Positions 38,962-54,100 are shown, counted from the first letter of the stretch. The stretch: 64,000 nt of DNA from Archegozetes longisetosus (GCA_018873245.2 JAEMBT020000002.1:10700001-10764000), one strand, 5' to 3'. Numbers and translations: made by a program. Notes: generated by a model not told the origin, from the sequence alone.

Positions 38962-41900
38962 TTTCACTCAATTACTCGCATATTCAACTGATTGCGGACA
39001 CCTCTCAAGCAGTAGAGGTTCAAAATTGAATCTGGTTTCCGGTGAATTTCTGCTGAGCTAACCATACGATATGGCCTTTGATTTGCTCTTTCACTTAGAC
39101 ACACAATTTTATTATTGATATGGAAGTAATTTTTTGCTTTCGGGTATAACATGACAATACTAACAGTCAAACCTCAAACAAACCAAAGTGTTCTCAGCAT
39201 TAACTCAGTCTTCTCAACACTAACTCATCTTCGTTTTTGTTGTCGAGCTTCAAGAATAAACTTTAACTTTAACTTCAATTTGAGACTAATTCCAAAAATG
39301 ACTCATTTATTCATTTTAAGTCATAAGCTGACAACTTTTACGTAAGAACAATAGCCACTTTTTGATGTATTTGAAGAGATGAACACAGTTTCAAAAATAT
39401 GCCCCACTTTCAGGATGCTAATGAACTCCAATTATTGTCCACAACAAAAGACGTTTAATGAAAGCTTTGCATTAAACGACTTGATAGTTGCCTGAATTGT
39501 AGCACAAAATAATCTAAAGTCTAACACTCGCAGTGCCGTTATATATATATACTAATACTACTAATACTACTATGCGTTCAGGTGAAGTATTACCCAAACA
39601 AACGCTTTCACTCGTCGTGTGTGAGCATTAATGTATTGAGATGCGAGTCGATGCGGAGGAGACTTTCCGCTCTTTCTCTTATACCAATCTTCTCACTTTA
39701 GCAATTCTTTAGGAAAACTGTAGGCATGGTTCTGTAGGCTTGATTCTGTAGGTTTGATTCTGTATACAGTGTACTCAAGAGACGTGCACTATATGAGAGA
39801 ATGAAAGAATGAGGCAATGAGAAGCGAGTTTAGTTAGAGTTATAGCGCCTGCTTCACACTCCAAACTTGAACTTAGAGCCAGAATTATTGGTTTCATACA
39901 CTTCGATAATGTGTTGAGCATTGAGAAAAAATAAATCTATGGCATGCGATATATTGTACTCACTGTATCGCTCAATAATATCTTTCACTAGAAACTTAAC
40001 GATAAGCACTCAATTTTTCGAGCAATTTATCTGCAAAAATATTAGCTTTCATATTAAATTTTTAATTCAAATCCATTAAAATTGTTGACTTTAAAAACTT
40101 TCTAATTCAGATGTTTGGTCATTTAACCTGTTCTAGTGTTTAATTGAAAATCTATAAATGGATTTTCTCATTTCAGAAAGAATTGAAAGATTCGAAGAAA
40201 AACTACACTTTTACTAAAAGATCATTACTTTGGTCGTTATGCTTGTAGAACTTGACATAAAAATAAGTTTGTTTAATGAAAATTGATGTAAGTAAAGGAC
40301 TAAAAAGGGAAAATTGATGAAAGCTCAATATTTATAATGGTATAATAGTAGTATTATATAAGCTGAATGTTGAAAAAATACTTTGGTCAACAATACTGTC
40401 TATTGCTTTGTAGATGCAATGTTGCACTTTTACTCCACTTATTATACATTTATGTGAAAAACATAATTCAGACAAATAAATAACAGATCTAACCGAATAA
40501 AAGCGTTTAGACATGATCTAAACCTTTGTACAATATAATGATTGTGTTGCAGTGCTGCGGCGTTAGAGTTGGTGTTGCATTATTATTGCTTACACTCTAG
40601 TTGGACCTTATCTGTTAACATTATGACTATTGACCTATCTATCAGATATATGTAGCTCTAGCTCTAACCATTAGTAACAAAACTCAACTATCTTCATATG
40701 ATATTTGCAAGTTCTCAACTTGGCCTCAAGTGTATGGAAGCAGTTTATGGATAACACAGCCATGGAGACAGAAGGTATGTTTCCAATGGTTACAACGATT
40801 GATCTTTTTTAAAACTGAAACTCTAGTATTGTTACGCGTAACATCGTATTTAGACTTTAACTTAGACTCAGACTTGGGTCCTATTTTAATCGATTTGCAA
40901 GCACTTCAATTGTTTTAATGCTTACAGTTTTTTGAAAAATACCATCAATTGTTGTTTGCTTGCATATCATGAAATGTTTTATAATATTTTTACAGCACAA
41001 TAATGTGAAAATAATGTAAAGTCCAAAGGCTGTTAAGGATCATAAGTCTTACTAACGCTATGAAGCATAATAAACAAAATAAGTTACATAAATGTAGAAG
41101 TTATGCGTTATAAAAAAGAAGAATTTATTTCCGGTCTTAAACGGGCATAAGTCAGACTGATTACAATATTACATCAAAATTAGCATTAGTTTATGCCAGC
41201 TATAATGTATTTGTTGGCACATACATATCATGTTAGCTCTAATGCTTGCGTTACTATTCGTTAGTCTATCTTATCGTAAATTATCCAAAGAAGTGCCGTT
41301 TGTACTAATCTTTTTACCAAACTTTACCACATTCTTATCAAACAGAAGAAGTGTTGGTAGTTCTAAAAGACATAAATGATAGTAAAATTTGAAGATTGAA
41401 AGACTAGAGTAGCATGAATAGCAAATGAAAAGCCATGAAGTAAGCAAAGTAGAGCTATCGAAGTGATATATGAATTAAATATATTTGTCAGATGAGATCC
41501 TAATGCTGCGAACATTATGCATTTCTAACTCATAAAGTAGAGCACATGGGATCATCTGAGTGAATAAAACGTGAAAAATGCAGTATTTCTTTATCTGAAG
41601 TAATCAATTTTTGACTTTTCAAATCAGTTTCTATAAGAACTGTAGCCCTAAATCATGTAAAAGTAGAGTAGAATTTTCATAAATTAAGCCTAATTTATTT
41701 ATGGTTAGGATTAAACGGTGATATTTGCATAATTTGCAAGAGAAGGTCAAACATTTCCAAATGAATATGTAGTACAATAAGTAGTTATATAGAATTTTGG
41801 TTTGACTTTGAACTTGGTTTAGTATTTAATCACATTTTGCACAATAGTCTAATCACAAAATATAATTTGACAAAATGTTGAAACATTTTTCAACGTCACA

Positions 41901-43485
41901 TAAGCTTCTGCTGCGTAAGTATTTTTTAAAATCACAGCTGAAATATAATACTGTTTGATTGCTTCTACTACATGTATGTTATATAAACTCTACATCTTAC
42001 AAAACTCTAACTATTTACTTCATTACAAATTAAACAAACGGCTCACAAATTCAAGTTATATCAGCATAAACTTGAACCTAGTTAAGTAATACTAATTTCC
42101 ATACCTCAATACATCCGCAAAGTTGAATTGAGAACACATAATCCCGAATAAATAATAGTAAATAACTTGGGATTTGAACACTTTCTTTGCAAAAATACAA
42201 GCGTTTTTCACAAATGTTTCTCTATGGCTTTAGTTTATAAAGTGAATCAATGCCACAGGAGTCTAAAGCCTCAAAATAGGCTTGAGATCAATTTAATTGA
42301 GTGATTCTCATGAATCAACTTTAATGACAGGGTTTACATAAGACGTTTTGCGGGTTTTAGGGTACAGTTAAAAGTTAAGAAATAATGGCACTGTCCTTAA
42401 CCCCGCAGCCAGTACTAAAGATGCACCGTTGAAAAACAACATTTCATAAGTATTCAGGACGAGTAACTCACTGCTATTACCCTTCATTTCAGCCATTGAT
42501 CTACAACCTCTGATACGAGTTTAACTTTGCATTTTATTACCAAATCAATCTGAAAAGTTGATAAAACGCATTTTTTCTAGAATAATTCTTCTAGATTTAT
42601 ATAGTTATCAATTTTTGACTTCAATAACCCTTTACAACAATTTTAAAGTTTGATTCTATGTAAAGGCTGAGTTTGGAAAGATTTTCAAAACTTTTGACTG
42701 AAGAAAATTGATATTAAATTAGCGTAATAACTAAACTCGAACATTAGTTATTAGTTATCATTAATTAGTATAAAAACTTTAATTAAAGGGCATGTCTCAC
42801 GCAATTCTAATTAATAATTAGGATTGACTCTCGTTTAAGAAGAGATAAGTTTGAAAGTTATAATTTACGCATTTCGATCAAACCCTTCTATTATAGATTT
42901 ACTAATGAGAATCGTCTCACGGAATATTCTGATGTTATTTTATTAAAACAAACTTGAGGCAAAATTGACTCAATTTTCATTATACGAACAGTTTTGCATG
43001 TTTTAAGTACTCTTTAATCATATATGTTGTCATACGAATGAAAATTAAATCTATAATCAAATCTATACTTCACAAAAGTATAGATTTGATTTATAACAAT
43101 AGAAAATTGCGCCCGAAATTGTTGACGTTCCACTATTCTGCAATATATTTGATGTTTTCAATAAATGATTAGACTTTTTCTTTTGCGAAGTGCTGTATGT
43201 GCTCTGTCTAACACTTCAATCATAAGTTGAGTGCGTGCTTTTCGGTACCAAATTCATACCAATTCAGTTTAGTGACAGAACAAAGTTATCAAAATCATAT
43301 TTTCTATTGAGCAAAGTTTTTTTCTTATCTACTTTTGTTTGCATATCATTTGAGTGAATATTATATAAGAAGAATAAGTTTATATAATTGTGCAGACAGT
43401 ATAAAAATAGCTGAAGTTGTTTACCCTCTAATGAGATTAAAATTGAAGTGTTTTTTAGTTCCATAATTACCTAATTGTTAACATA
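38962..43485. other. 4.5 kb gene-poor region
   Basis: No gene recognised. An ATAT run followed by ACTAAT/ACTACT words lies at about 39540-39572, roughly 600 bp upstream of the FAM20C-like start. CTTTAA units occur near 39257-39277. At about 40748 a short ATG frame (MDNTAMETE) ends at a good GTATGT donor near 40773; it could be a lone first exon, but nothing joins to it. The remainder is A+T-rich. Confidence 0.4.
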
Positions 43486-44529
43486 ATGTTTGTAATTAAA
43501 CAACACAAAACTTGTTCTCCTTCTTTTCTCATCAATATAATTATATTTTACATTTTCTTTTCAACTTGCACCTCCTTTGAGCCTTTATGTCCATCTCTTG
43601 GAGACATAAATCCGTGTGAGTGTATCTCAAATTCGATTAGATGTCATAATATCGGTCATGATTTCGATTTGGAAAGTATATCAAAAAAAGTTCAGCTGAA
43701 AAGAAGTAACGCTTCGTTCGCAGAATTCAGTTTATATAACACATCAATAAAGAAAATCGGAAACATTTTCAAATCAGTGGCTTTTAAGCACATATCGATC
43801 AAAGATAATAAGAACTTGAGTGATATCTCTGGCGAAGCTTTTAGTGGAAGCGGAGCTAGTCTTCCAATTTTGGACATTGAAGGAAATGTGAAGTTATCAA
43901 ATACTCCTCCTCATCAAAAGAACATATTTCATATTGCGACTCAGTTCGTAAATGTCAGATATATCCTTTTTCCACATAATCGACTCATATCTATACCAAC
44001 CCATGCGTTCAATTCAAATAATAGTGATTTACATGAATTAACATATTTGAACCTAAGAGAAAATAATATAACCAAAATTGAAAGCCAAACTTTCGTCGAC
44101 TTGACTAAGCTTTCATCGATTAATTTGGGACAAAACAAAATTGATTCAATTGCAAAATCAGCGTTTGTTTTAAGCGCTAATATAAGTTCTGGACTAGTAT
44201 TCATCGACTATAATCGACTTAATTCAAGTTCATTTGAGCGCAACTGGTTTTCATTGAAAGAGCTTAAGAGCTCAGCAAAGATTGACATTGACTTGAGTAA
44301 CAACAATATCACTTACTTAGATCAATCTGTATTCGAAGAGCTTTTAAATCCTAAATATAATGTTGTTTTGACAGTCAGATATAATCCATTTAAGTGTGAT
44401 TGTAGAAGTCGATGGTTAGTGAGAAATAAGAAATTGTTTCAATCTAAAGTTCGCTGGATGACTTGTGAGGATAAGAAAGATATTTGGCAGAAAACTGATC
44501 AACACTTTAACAACTGCTCATCAAAATAA
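43486..44529 (+). CDS. Secreted leucine-rich-repeat protein
   Basis: Single-exon gene, 347 aa. The N-terminal hydrophobic segment at residues about 16-30 (FLINIIIFYIFFSTC) reads as a signal peptide. A Cys-containing cap follows (LCPSLGDINPCECISNSIRC), then about seven degenerate leucine-rich repeats; the clearest are LTYLNLRENNITKIESQTF, LSSINLGQNKIDSI and IDLSNNNITYLD. The C-terminal Cys-rich cap has NPFKCDCRSRWLV and TCEDKKDIW. No membrane anchor follows, so it is probably secreted. Mites and crustaceans have expanded families of such proteins, often named after the non-catalytic subunit of Oplophorus luciferase; that name says nothing about function here. Confidence 0.88.
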   Translation: MFVIKQHKTCSPSFLINIIIFYIFFSTCTSFEPLCPSLGDINPCECISNSIRCHNIGHDFDLESISKKVQLKRSNASFAEFSLYNTSIKKIGNIFKSVAFKHISIKDNKNLSDISGEAFSGSGASLPILDIEGNVKLSNTPPHQKNIFHIATQFVNVRYILFPHNRLISIPTHAFNSNNSDLHELTYLNLRENNITKIESQTFVDLTKLSSINLGQNKIDSIAKSAFVLSANISSGLVFIDYNRLNSSSFERNWFSLKELKSSAKIDIDLSNNNITYLDQSVFEELLNPKYNVVLTVRYNPFKCDCRSRWLVRNKKLFQSKVRWMTCEDKKDIWQKTDQHFNNCSSK

Positions 44530-45169
44530 TCATCAAATTCCAGAGATATTATCTTAGTTTGAGCTACTTTTCCAATAAGTACTTTATAACTAGAAGATAA
44601 AAAAGAGGTCAGCAAAGAGGATCTTTGAGTCATGTTCGCTATACTGATGATTGGTTTAAGCAGCCGTGACTTTTAGTAAAGGATATCATACATTATCGAC
44701 CAAGTTATTCGCAAAATATAATAAATTATGCATAAAATGATCTAATGCTTCGATAATTTATTTTGTTTGCTCAATAATTCAATTTTAATAACAGTCTTGT
44801 CGCTAATTTATAATAAGCAATTTTAACCACTAAAATATCTACTAAACTTTGCTCAAACATTTCTTTTTTATAATTTATATTAATTATTATATTAGTTGTA
44901 ATTACGACATCAGCAGCAAAACAAATAAAAGATAGTATTTGGTAGTAAATTAAAGTTGTATTAAAGCTGTAGCTGCAAAAAATCAATAAAACCAAAAAAA
45001 CTCATTAAACTTCGAGTAAAAAGTAGAAGCAATTAAATAGAAGAAGACAAAGTTAATTAATTTTATTTCAATTCTAAGGCAAGAAAACAAATCGTAAGAT
45101 GATCAAAGTGAAAGCAAATATTTACCGGTTCGGTCTTTGATCAATAGCAGATATTGTTTAGTTCATCAA
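44530..45169. other. Convergent intergenic region
   Basis: 640 bp between the LRR gene and the polycystin-like gene. AATAAA on the minus strand at 45062-45067 lies about 100 bases past the polycystin-like stop. Nothing else is seen. Confidence 0.5.
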
Positions 45170-48100
45170 TTATTTCCTGTTCTCAGAGTCCTCCTGGACT
45201 TCCATCCAATCAAGAATAGTAATTCGTGGGTGTGATAATCGAGGCATTTGTGCAATATTTGGTTGACTGTGTCTCCCACGACCACCTCTTCTTCTGTGTC
45301 TATCTGTAGAAGTACTACTCAGTGACGTCTGACTTGGTGTTACTCGTGCTCTCTTCTGCGTTAATCCCATTCTTTTAATGGCACTCTTGTTGTTGACATC
45401 AAGTTTGCCGTCAAAATACATGTCGTTAATGTAATGCAGAAGCCGATCGATTTTCTCGGGAAATACAGTCAACTGCTCTTCAATACTATTAATTGCATCG
45501 TCTCTATCGAGTGTCTCATTGTTTGGGTCGTTCATGTTGGCTAAACCGAACATACTCTTCACTTTTCTAACCATGAAATCCACAATTTCATATTCATTGT
45601 TCTGCTTCATAACGTCGTGTTTGACAGTTTCAAATGCGCTTATAATTAGTGTGAGGAATATATTGATCAGAACAATAGATGCTATTAATACGAAAACGAA
45701 AAACGCCAGTGGACCCAACACTGGCGATGCCATTGTCATAGCGTCAAAGTCGAATTTTCCTAAAATATTCAAATCTCATTAATAGATATGACCTTAACTG
45801 TGAAGTACCAATCAAACTAATTGAAAATTTTGTCAAAATGCTAGTAACCCGAAAGGCTTAACTGAATCTGAGTAAATATCTTTTTCGAAAGTTGACCGCA
45901 GGCACTAATACTTAGTCAAAGCTGTAACAATAAGCAAACTAAACATATTTTGCTATTTCTATAATACGTGATTGATTTCGATCAAAATTTAGACAATTTA
46001 TCAGAGTTTAGCATAAATAATTGCCAAAAAACAAATTAGAAAATCATAATTCTGGTATTTGAGCTCGAAACTGAGATATGTTAGAAAATATGTCTTATTC
46101 TTGAATAGTAGAATGGCTAACAGATTTTTTTCAGAGATGTGGCAATTCTGATAGAAATATTGGCAAGGAGTAATGTATTATGCATTATGTAATACCTGTC
46201 ACCATTCCGAAGGCAGTCTCGGCTGAGTTCTATTGAATATAAAAGTCTGTTAGGCTTATATTCCACAAACAAGTTATAAATATATTTAGAAAACATACAA
46301 CAAATGACGAAAAGTCGCTCATGTGAAGTCCAAACAAAAGGTAAAACATTTGGACGAAAGCGAAGAATACAATGCAGAATACAATGCAGAAAGACTTCAA
46401 GTCTTTAGAGCACTGAGCGAGAGTTGAGTAAAGAATGCCCATTCGTTTGTTGAATCTTAATATTCGAATAAATTTGAGAATTCCCACAAACATTGTGAAT
46501 GCTATTATATATCCAAAGAGCTCATCAACTGCTGTCACATATTGTAACTTAACGTATCCATTGCCGTGAGTTGTGTTGAAAACTTTAAGTATTTGATTTG
46601 TCAACACCATTCTATAGATATATAAAACCATTGCTGCATATGATAGACATATAATTATGACTTCAGCCCAATTCCAGTAACTTTTGAAGTAAGATTTTCC
46701 TTGATTTCGCCAATTTTTGAACTCTCTTATAGTGAAGAATACAATGAAAGAGACATAAGTCAATTCGCAGAGAATTATAAATAATCCAAATCCTTGGTGA
46801 TAACGCATAAGTCTGACAACATCTATTCTGTAATTGGGGATTGTACCACCACCAGGTTGAAATTCAACTACACAGGACACTATTCCGAAAAGGTTGACCT
46901 GAGCGTTATATACCGAAAACTCTGCAAATATTGCTCGAGTTCTTGCATCGATCCAATTCTGTTTTTTAAGATGTTTCACTTTTTCTGAGAGTTCTTGGCG
47001 TGATCCCTATTATGATTTTTAAACATATTTTAGTGCTTATCCCTTAAATCAATATTTGGATTTGGATTTAGATGCAATGTATGCTTTTGTGATTAATTTC
47101 TTGTATTGCTTATTAATTAGATATATCCATACAAATAAGCCTATCAATAATTAGCACAAAAATCATACGCAGTCTTAGTCTTTACTCTTGTACTCCGTTT
47201 CTATGGATAGTTACTATGGCTAAAGTACAAAAACCTAAAATGCTCTTAAGTCTAGTTTAACTTTGATCCTGTTATTGAAAAGAGAGAAATTAATTCAGAA
47301 TATATTATGATATAGTAGTGCCAGAACAATCTGTGCTGCACAACTGGTTTTGTACTGACACGAGTTCAGTAGATTATGGTGTAGAGGTTGACACGTTTTA
47401 TAAAAGTATAACTACTGTATAGTTATGAAACAGTAGTAGTGATATAGTTATGAAATAGTAGTAGTCGTATAGTTATGAAGCAGTAGTGATATAGTTATGA
47501 AACAGTAGTAGTCAAAAACAAAGTAATTATAATACAAAAGCCATAGTTGAGCAGTGTTGACATTTGCATTATAACTTATTGAAAAATCGATATTCAATAG
47601 TAGAATATTTTGGTATGTAATAACTTAAATTTAATACCTTAAGGGCTATGACATATCCTCCTCCACTGTAAACATCAAGTTTGCCTGAAATTGAGAAATG
47701 GATTCTGTGAACGCAAACTTTAACTTTAACTTTAACTTAAATCAATGCTATTTCTGAATGTGATTTGAAGCACTATAATCTGTTATATATGGTTTCTATA
47801 AACAAGTCTATTGTAAGCAATATCTTATAAGTCATAAAGTCTAGTTTAGTTATTGAGATAATTTATGATGAATATTTTCAATTCGAGATCATTTCGATTG
47901 TATTATAGGGAAAGAGAATCAAATTTCAAGTTTTCAAATGATCATAAATAATATTTAGGTAATTCAATATAGAATTGGCTTTGTGTAATCTAAAAATAGA
48001 TCTTTATAATAAGGAAATATGTGTTTGTCCCTAAGAATACAGGTTCTATTGTGAGTGTAATATAAGATAACATGAAGTAATATAAGATGTTGCGGATCTT

Positions 48101-51100
48101 AAATATTACTTTCAGCTTAATCTTTGGAGACATGCGTTACAATAGACTTGATATTCCTTTATTTGTATTCAAGTAGTAGAAAAGGCATGGGTTTTGGAAA
48201 ATTAATTTTTCAATATATACAGACCCCAGAAAGGTAGTCCATCTAATTCAGATGGTTTCCTGTAGTTCCATTCATCTTTTTTGCTCCTAGAAGGATTAAG
48301 GTGACCGCTACGGCTGAGCGGTAGAGACTCATTAACGTAAGAGACATCTGATTCGTGAGTCCAGCCTTGTTTGTAGCTTTTTCTGTCCTCATTTATCATG
48401 TTTGAAAATGCTCTGCACTTAGAGATAATTTTCTTGACACGTCCCTCAACCTTACATGTATAGGGCTTAACACGAACTTGTCTCAAAACTCCGTATCCCA
48501 TCATTCTGTTAACCCTATCGTTAAGAAATCCTCTCAATCCTAAAGATTTGTATCCGTTATACCTTTGAATAAAGTAATCAACGAATTTAAATGGTGTATA
48601 AACTCATGACTGCATTACTATTGTGTGTAAAGTCATACCAGTCTCCAATTAGTAGTCCTGGTACTAAAGTAGAGTTACTCCATGACCACAGATCATCAGA
48701 ATTTTTGATATCCATAAAGTTCTCTCCATCATTAGCTCCTTCAATAAAAGTTTTGACAAGTGTTTCTTTCATCAAATAAGCGTTTGGATCTCTATTTCCA
48801 TAGCTTATTACAGTCAGAATCCATAGGAAGAACAGATAAGAGAATATATCTTTCAAGATGGCAGTCATCTTCAATTCTTTGATTCGTTGCAATTTTGCTT
48901 TTTCCAGTGAAGTCATGTTCGGTGGTCTATAGACTCGCGACCGATCTTTCTTTCTGACTGGAGTCAAACAATGCAGCCATTCTTCGTCAGGTAATAAATC
49001 AATATCTAATTCCTCCTCATCTTCCTCACTGTCATCGACATCAGTGTCAGGAGACTTGAAAAGAGTTGAGAGGATCATAGCTGTTATAAACACTTTTATC
49101 GGTTGCGTTACAAGAACTGAAGCGAAAAAAGAGATGATGAGAGAAGTAATCCATTTTCGTGTTTTTTCGTCGCCGAATTGAATTCCATAAGCCCATAAAA
49201 AGAATATGGAAACAACAATTGACAGCACACATAGAGCCCAACCGAAGTAACGGCAATACCAGGGAAACATAAATTTAGACTTCTTTTTAGTTAATTTCTT
49301 TCCTTCCCTCCTATTATTACTGCCTATCATTTCAAAAGTGTTTTTAGCTTCTTGTTCGATAGTAACTAATGTGGCAGCGGATCCAACTTTATTAAGTTTT
49401 GTGCTTCCATTAGACTTAGCGCTGGATTGTCTGACGTGTATGTTTTGCTTTTTTAGTGCTTCACTAATGCGAGACGGTCTCAATGTTCTCAATTTCGATT
49501 TGCGGAACAACAGAATAATTAAGAATGTTGGAGGAAATACGATTAAGTTCGAAAAGAAGCCAACGCCTATCTGTTCCGGAGATAATGAAAATGGACCGAT
49601 ATCTAGCGCAGACCCTGATGGCTTTGGTGGAACGCGCTCGTACCACATCGCGTTCACTAACATTGATAAGTACAACAAAGCCATACAACACGAAACTCTT
49701 TGAACTCTTGTGAAACGACTTCTTGGTGGACGCATAAACACTGAAAACCAGAGATGTCCATCCGCTAGATTTTTTTGTGTCGTTTGTTGGAATAGGTGAG
49801 AGAATTCAGTCGCTTCTCCTAATCCCGCCACTGGTAATAGCCTGTCAACAGATCCGTCATCTTTTTCAACAGCCAACCACTTATTGCAAATAAATTCAAA
49901 CTTTTCTCCTGTTTGAATATCTTTTACAACTATAAAACTGAGAAACCAAGACCGACATTTTCCTTCTCCAGAGTTATCATGCCAAATACGACAGTAATTC
50001 AATCTTCCAAGTCTTCGTGGTACTGCCATTACAAAGGGATCCATTGCTCCCCTTCGGAAGATCTTTCTGTTGGAATCTTCAAAAGTTCTGACTTCAGTTT
50101 CGTCGTCGTCACCCGATAGGATAAAATACACTTTAGAATCAGTTCCAGCGCCATCTTTATCCCCAGTGTAAACAGTAATTTCATAAAGATATTTAGCAGC
50201 AGGATCGTTATCCCGAAGTGGTGTGGCACCAATCTTTGTGAGATCTTTTCTATCTTCGCGACGCGCCCAAATCATAAGTATAACATACAGACTCATTGTT
50301 ATAATAATTGTCATATAAATCGTTATGTTATCCGCAAATCCAGCGTTCGCGAAAACGTACGAGAAATCGATCGAGTTCGGCATCACGAAGAATCCTGAAC
50401 CAAATGAGGTCACTTTAGGTAGAAAAGGTTTGTAAGTTATCTAATTAAAAGCTTAGACTTAATAGATAGTAATTTGAGTCAAAACATACAATGATTGCAT
50501 TTGCAGTGTGTGATCGCTTGATTAGCACTATCTACAAAGCAACCCTCACCAGACCATATCTTTTTGTGATAATCATAGAAGTAACAGCCAGAAGTGAATA
50601 TTCTCATTGAATAGTTAGTTGTGAACTCTTCTTTAATGCCTGGTAACTTGTAATTAGAAGCTCCTGCTGTGTAATTAGTCATCGAAGAGTTATCATTGAC
50701 AATAATTTCATCGAGTAAATAGGCTTCAGAACTTTCCATCAGAGCAGTTTTGTTTACTTCAACAATTCCGGCATAGAAAAATCCAGTGCGATTTTTGATA
50801 ATATCATTTGACAAGAATATGTCATAAGTTTGTCCGTTGAATGATTTGACTGCGCTTAGAGGTATTAGAATGTCATAGTAGTCACACATGGGTTTTTCGC
50901 GATGTTTCACGAAAAGCAGTATTTCTGAATTAGGATTCGTTGGTCCTACTTCTATATTAACCGCCGAATCTGCTTTTTCCACCATGAACTGATGGTAAAC
51001 CATCTGTTCGTACCGCTTGAGCTTCGGTACCACATAAGTGGGTTCTGGTAATGATTGTGACTCTCCATTGGAATCGTCAGAGCCTTTACGTGGAACTATT

Positions 51101-54100
51101 ATACTAAACGTATTTGTAGTGTTTCTTACTTCTATTATATGCAAGCTAGCATTCAATATAAGTAATTGCAAAGTTTTTGTATCTGCAGAAAGGAGATCAA
51201 CACTATTCCCATAAGACTCGAGGATAGCAGGCCACGATACTGCCTTAGATCATGAGATAATAATTAGAACTGAAGGAAAGTGAAATAAAAAATTATAATG
51301 TCTTACTAATGTGCCTAATGTTTCGTTTCCGAAGCATTCTTGATTAGCTAAAATATCACAAACTTGAGGGAAAATGTAGGTAGCATCTCCGTGCTGTATT
51401 GTCATGTTAGATAAAGATCCTTTGGCATACCTGTAAGTTTACAATCATTTATTCAACACTTATATAACTGAGTTACTTAATAATTGAACTTTTTGTTATC
51501 TCACATCGCAATAGTTAAGGTTAGTCCACTCGGTGCTGCAAAGTGTATAGGTTTTTCTCCTACAACTATATTTTGAAGCATTGATAAAACTAATTTAATT
51601 GTCAGCTCGATCATTTGTCTTATTTGTAGTTCTGCTGCTTTACGCTCTGCTTGAATTACAGCCTTTGCCAGTGCATCTTCTACTGATGTCTTGCTATCCA
51701 ATATATAATCTGACAATTTGGAAAATCGTTTTTCAATAGCAATAATTGATAACTTTTACAGAAAAGTTCAAATTAATCATTTAAATGAGAAGTAAACCAT
51801 TTTAACCGTTGCACCCGCAACGAGAAAGTTTTGAATTGAATTTGAAATTTAGAGTTTTAGAGTAGTGTTAATAAATGGATTGCAATATAAACCTATAAGA
51901 GCAGATTATTGAAATATTATGCATGCTTGCAATGAAAACACTTGAATTCCTTTACATGTAATCTACTACATGAAGAGATAGTACTCAGTTTTGGGCAAGA
52001 TGCATACATGAATATCCCATGGGTCGTAGATTATGAGTGGTAGTAGATTTTAATATTAATCAATTTGAAGTGACAGTTAGAAAGCAAAGGCTTTATTTTT
52101 GCCTAAAATTAGTTTATATTAAGCTATCAAAACAGTATTATATGATACTTGAATATCTACTCTAACTCATTATTAAAACTTTATATTGAGTGTATTTGAG
52201 GGCCCTTCAAATATACACTTGAGTCGACTCGACTCAGGCTAACTTCTGATGTACTTATGCTAACTTTGAATTGCCGATACGCAAGCATATTATTTCAATG
52301 TTCTCAAAAATTCAGCCAAATAAAAACCTTTCAATGACTGTATAAACAGTTGAATAGAATGTGAATAACACTGTCAATTTGAATACCTGGTTCATCATCT
52401 TCATCAGGAACTTCCACATTGTAGTCTAAATTCCAAGCCTTTGAGCGATCAGTTGGCATAACAACTCCAGAAACTATTTGTTCGGTCATTCTCTTTTAGA
52501 AGGAAAAAATTCGTTATAGATATTGTTGTTTCAAAGAAATCGATTAAATATATCTTACGTTTACGATTCCTCCCATCGTTCCGACAGCAAACTATTGAAA
52601 AGAAGAGAACATTACCACTATCGAAATGAAAATTAATTAGTTTAATATGATTATTACACTCAAAAAGTCCATGAGCTGTTGAGGGCTTTCGACTTGAATG
52701 GTAGAGGCCATCGTCACTGTTTTGTTAAGCAACTTGATGATCACTTCTTTAGCTTCATTATCGATTCCATTTCCGCGACCTGCTAGTGCTGTCAAGGCAC
52801 TACCAATTTGTTCTAAACTGTTCAAAGTATCTACGTTCATAATGCTCTCAACCGACTTAACCATTCGTGCTCTAGTCTTAGCGGCCTCTTCGATTTCCTT
52901 TTCCGTCGGCTCATCGCTGACTGGGCTTTGAGTAGAAGTTGTGGTAGTAGTGGTGGTGGTAGTGGTAGAAGTGGTAGTTAGTTTACTATCGTGTCTCGGC
53001 ATTCTTACATTCATGAGCGAAGAAAGTGCCTGAGTGACCATGTTCATCTGGGCTTGATCTCCAGCAGCATCTGCGTTGTCCAATGATTTCGATTGTAAAT
53101 AACTGTCATACATTTCTCTAGTCGGTAAACTAGTTGAAATATCGGTTATATTAACTCTTGTAACGGCTCCCTCTTTGTCCTTAATATCTGCGCCAATTGT
53201 AAAGTTTCCATATGGGAGTATTAGGGATGCCGACTTATCGGGTCCGTACATCAGATAAGTGACGACTCCATTGTCAAGATTTCGTGCCCAAAAGGCATAG
53301 TATTCGATGGGCCTGTCTTCGGGATCGACCCAAGAACTACACTTAACTTCGAATTTATCCAAAAGAGCCATTCCTTCGTTTGGTGAGAAAGAACAGTCGC
53401 CCATCTCTGGCGGCTGATTGATATGTAAGAATATATCTGATTCTCCTTTGACTCCTTCTTCATTAGTAACCGCTAGTCGGGCGAAGAAATCTTTGAAAGT
53501 TGGATAATATTCCTGAAAGAATTCGATGCCGAGGGCCATCTTTTGTTCGTTGGCTCCAACGATATAATAGCTGGCATTAGATAGCAGATATTCAGTACTG
53601 TTTTCAACGCCATAAATACTCCATTGGTAAAGAAGTTCTCCATCACATCCTTCATTGCATTTGCCTTCGAGTCCGACTCGAACGGGATTTATTTTTTGTC
53701 CAATCGGGTAATGCGGATAACAAAGTGCTTTTGTTTGACATAAAACTACAATTGAGGGTGGCTTCTTTTTCAGTAAAACCAGTTGCAAGGCCCCCCATGA
53801 AGGCGCTCGATCTGGAGGTATGATCTGAACAACTATTTCATACGTGAGGCCAGCCCTACGAAATACTGTAGTATTCCATTCAACTTCACTTCCAGTAACG
53901 TTTATTCTTCCTGATAGAGAATAAAAAATTATTCCAATTCTAAATAAGGTTAGCAATTGTCAAGACCTGGTCCACGGCCGAAACAACCGCCTCCATCGTC
54001 ATCATCCCATTCTTCGTCGATACCAGTTCGATCGTAAAGGGGTTCAGAGAAGTTTTGTCTCTCATCAGGCAATAGATTATTGATGTATTCATCGGGTAAT

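Noticed and set aside
38963..39345. Short ORFs just upstream of the FAM20C-like start
   Set aside because: They look like chance frames in the promoter region, with no splice sites linking them to the gene.
49338..49703. Plus-strand ORF of 121 codons antisense to the polycystin-like gene
   Set aside because: It is the shadow of the PLAT/membrane exon; the minus strand carries clear family motifs.
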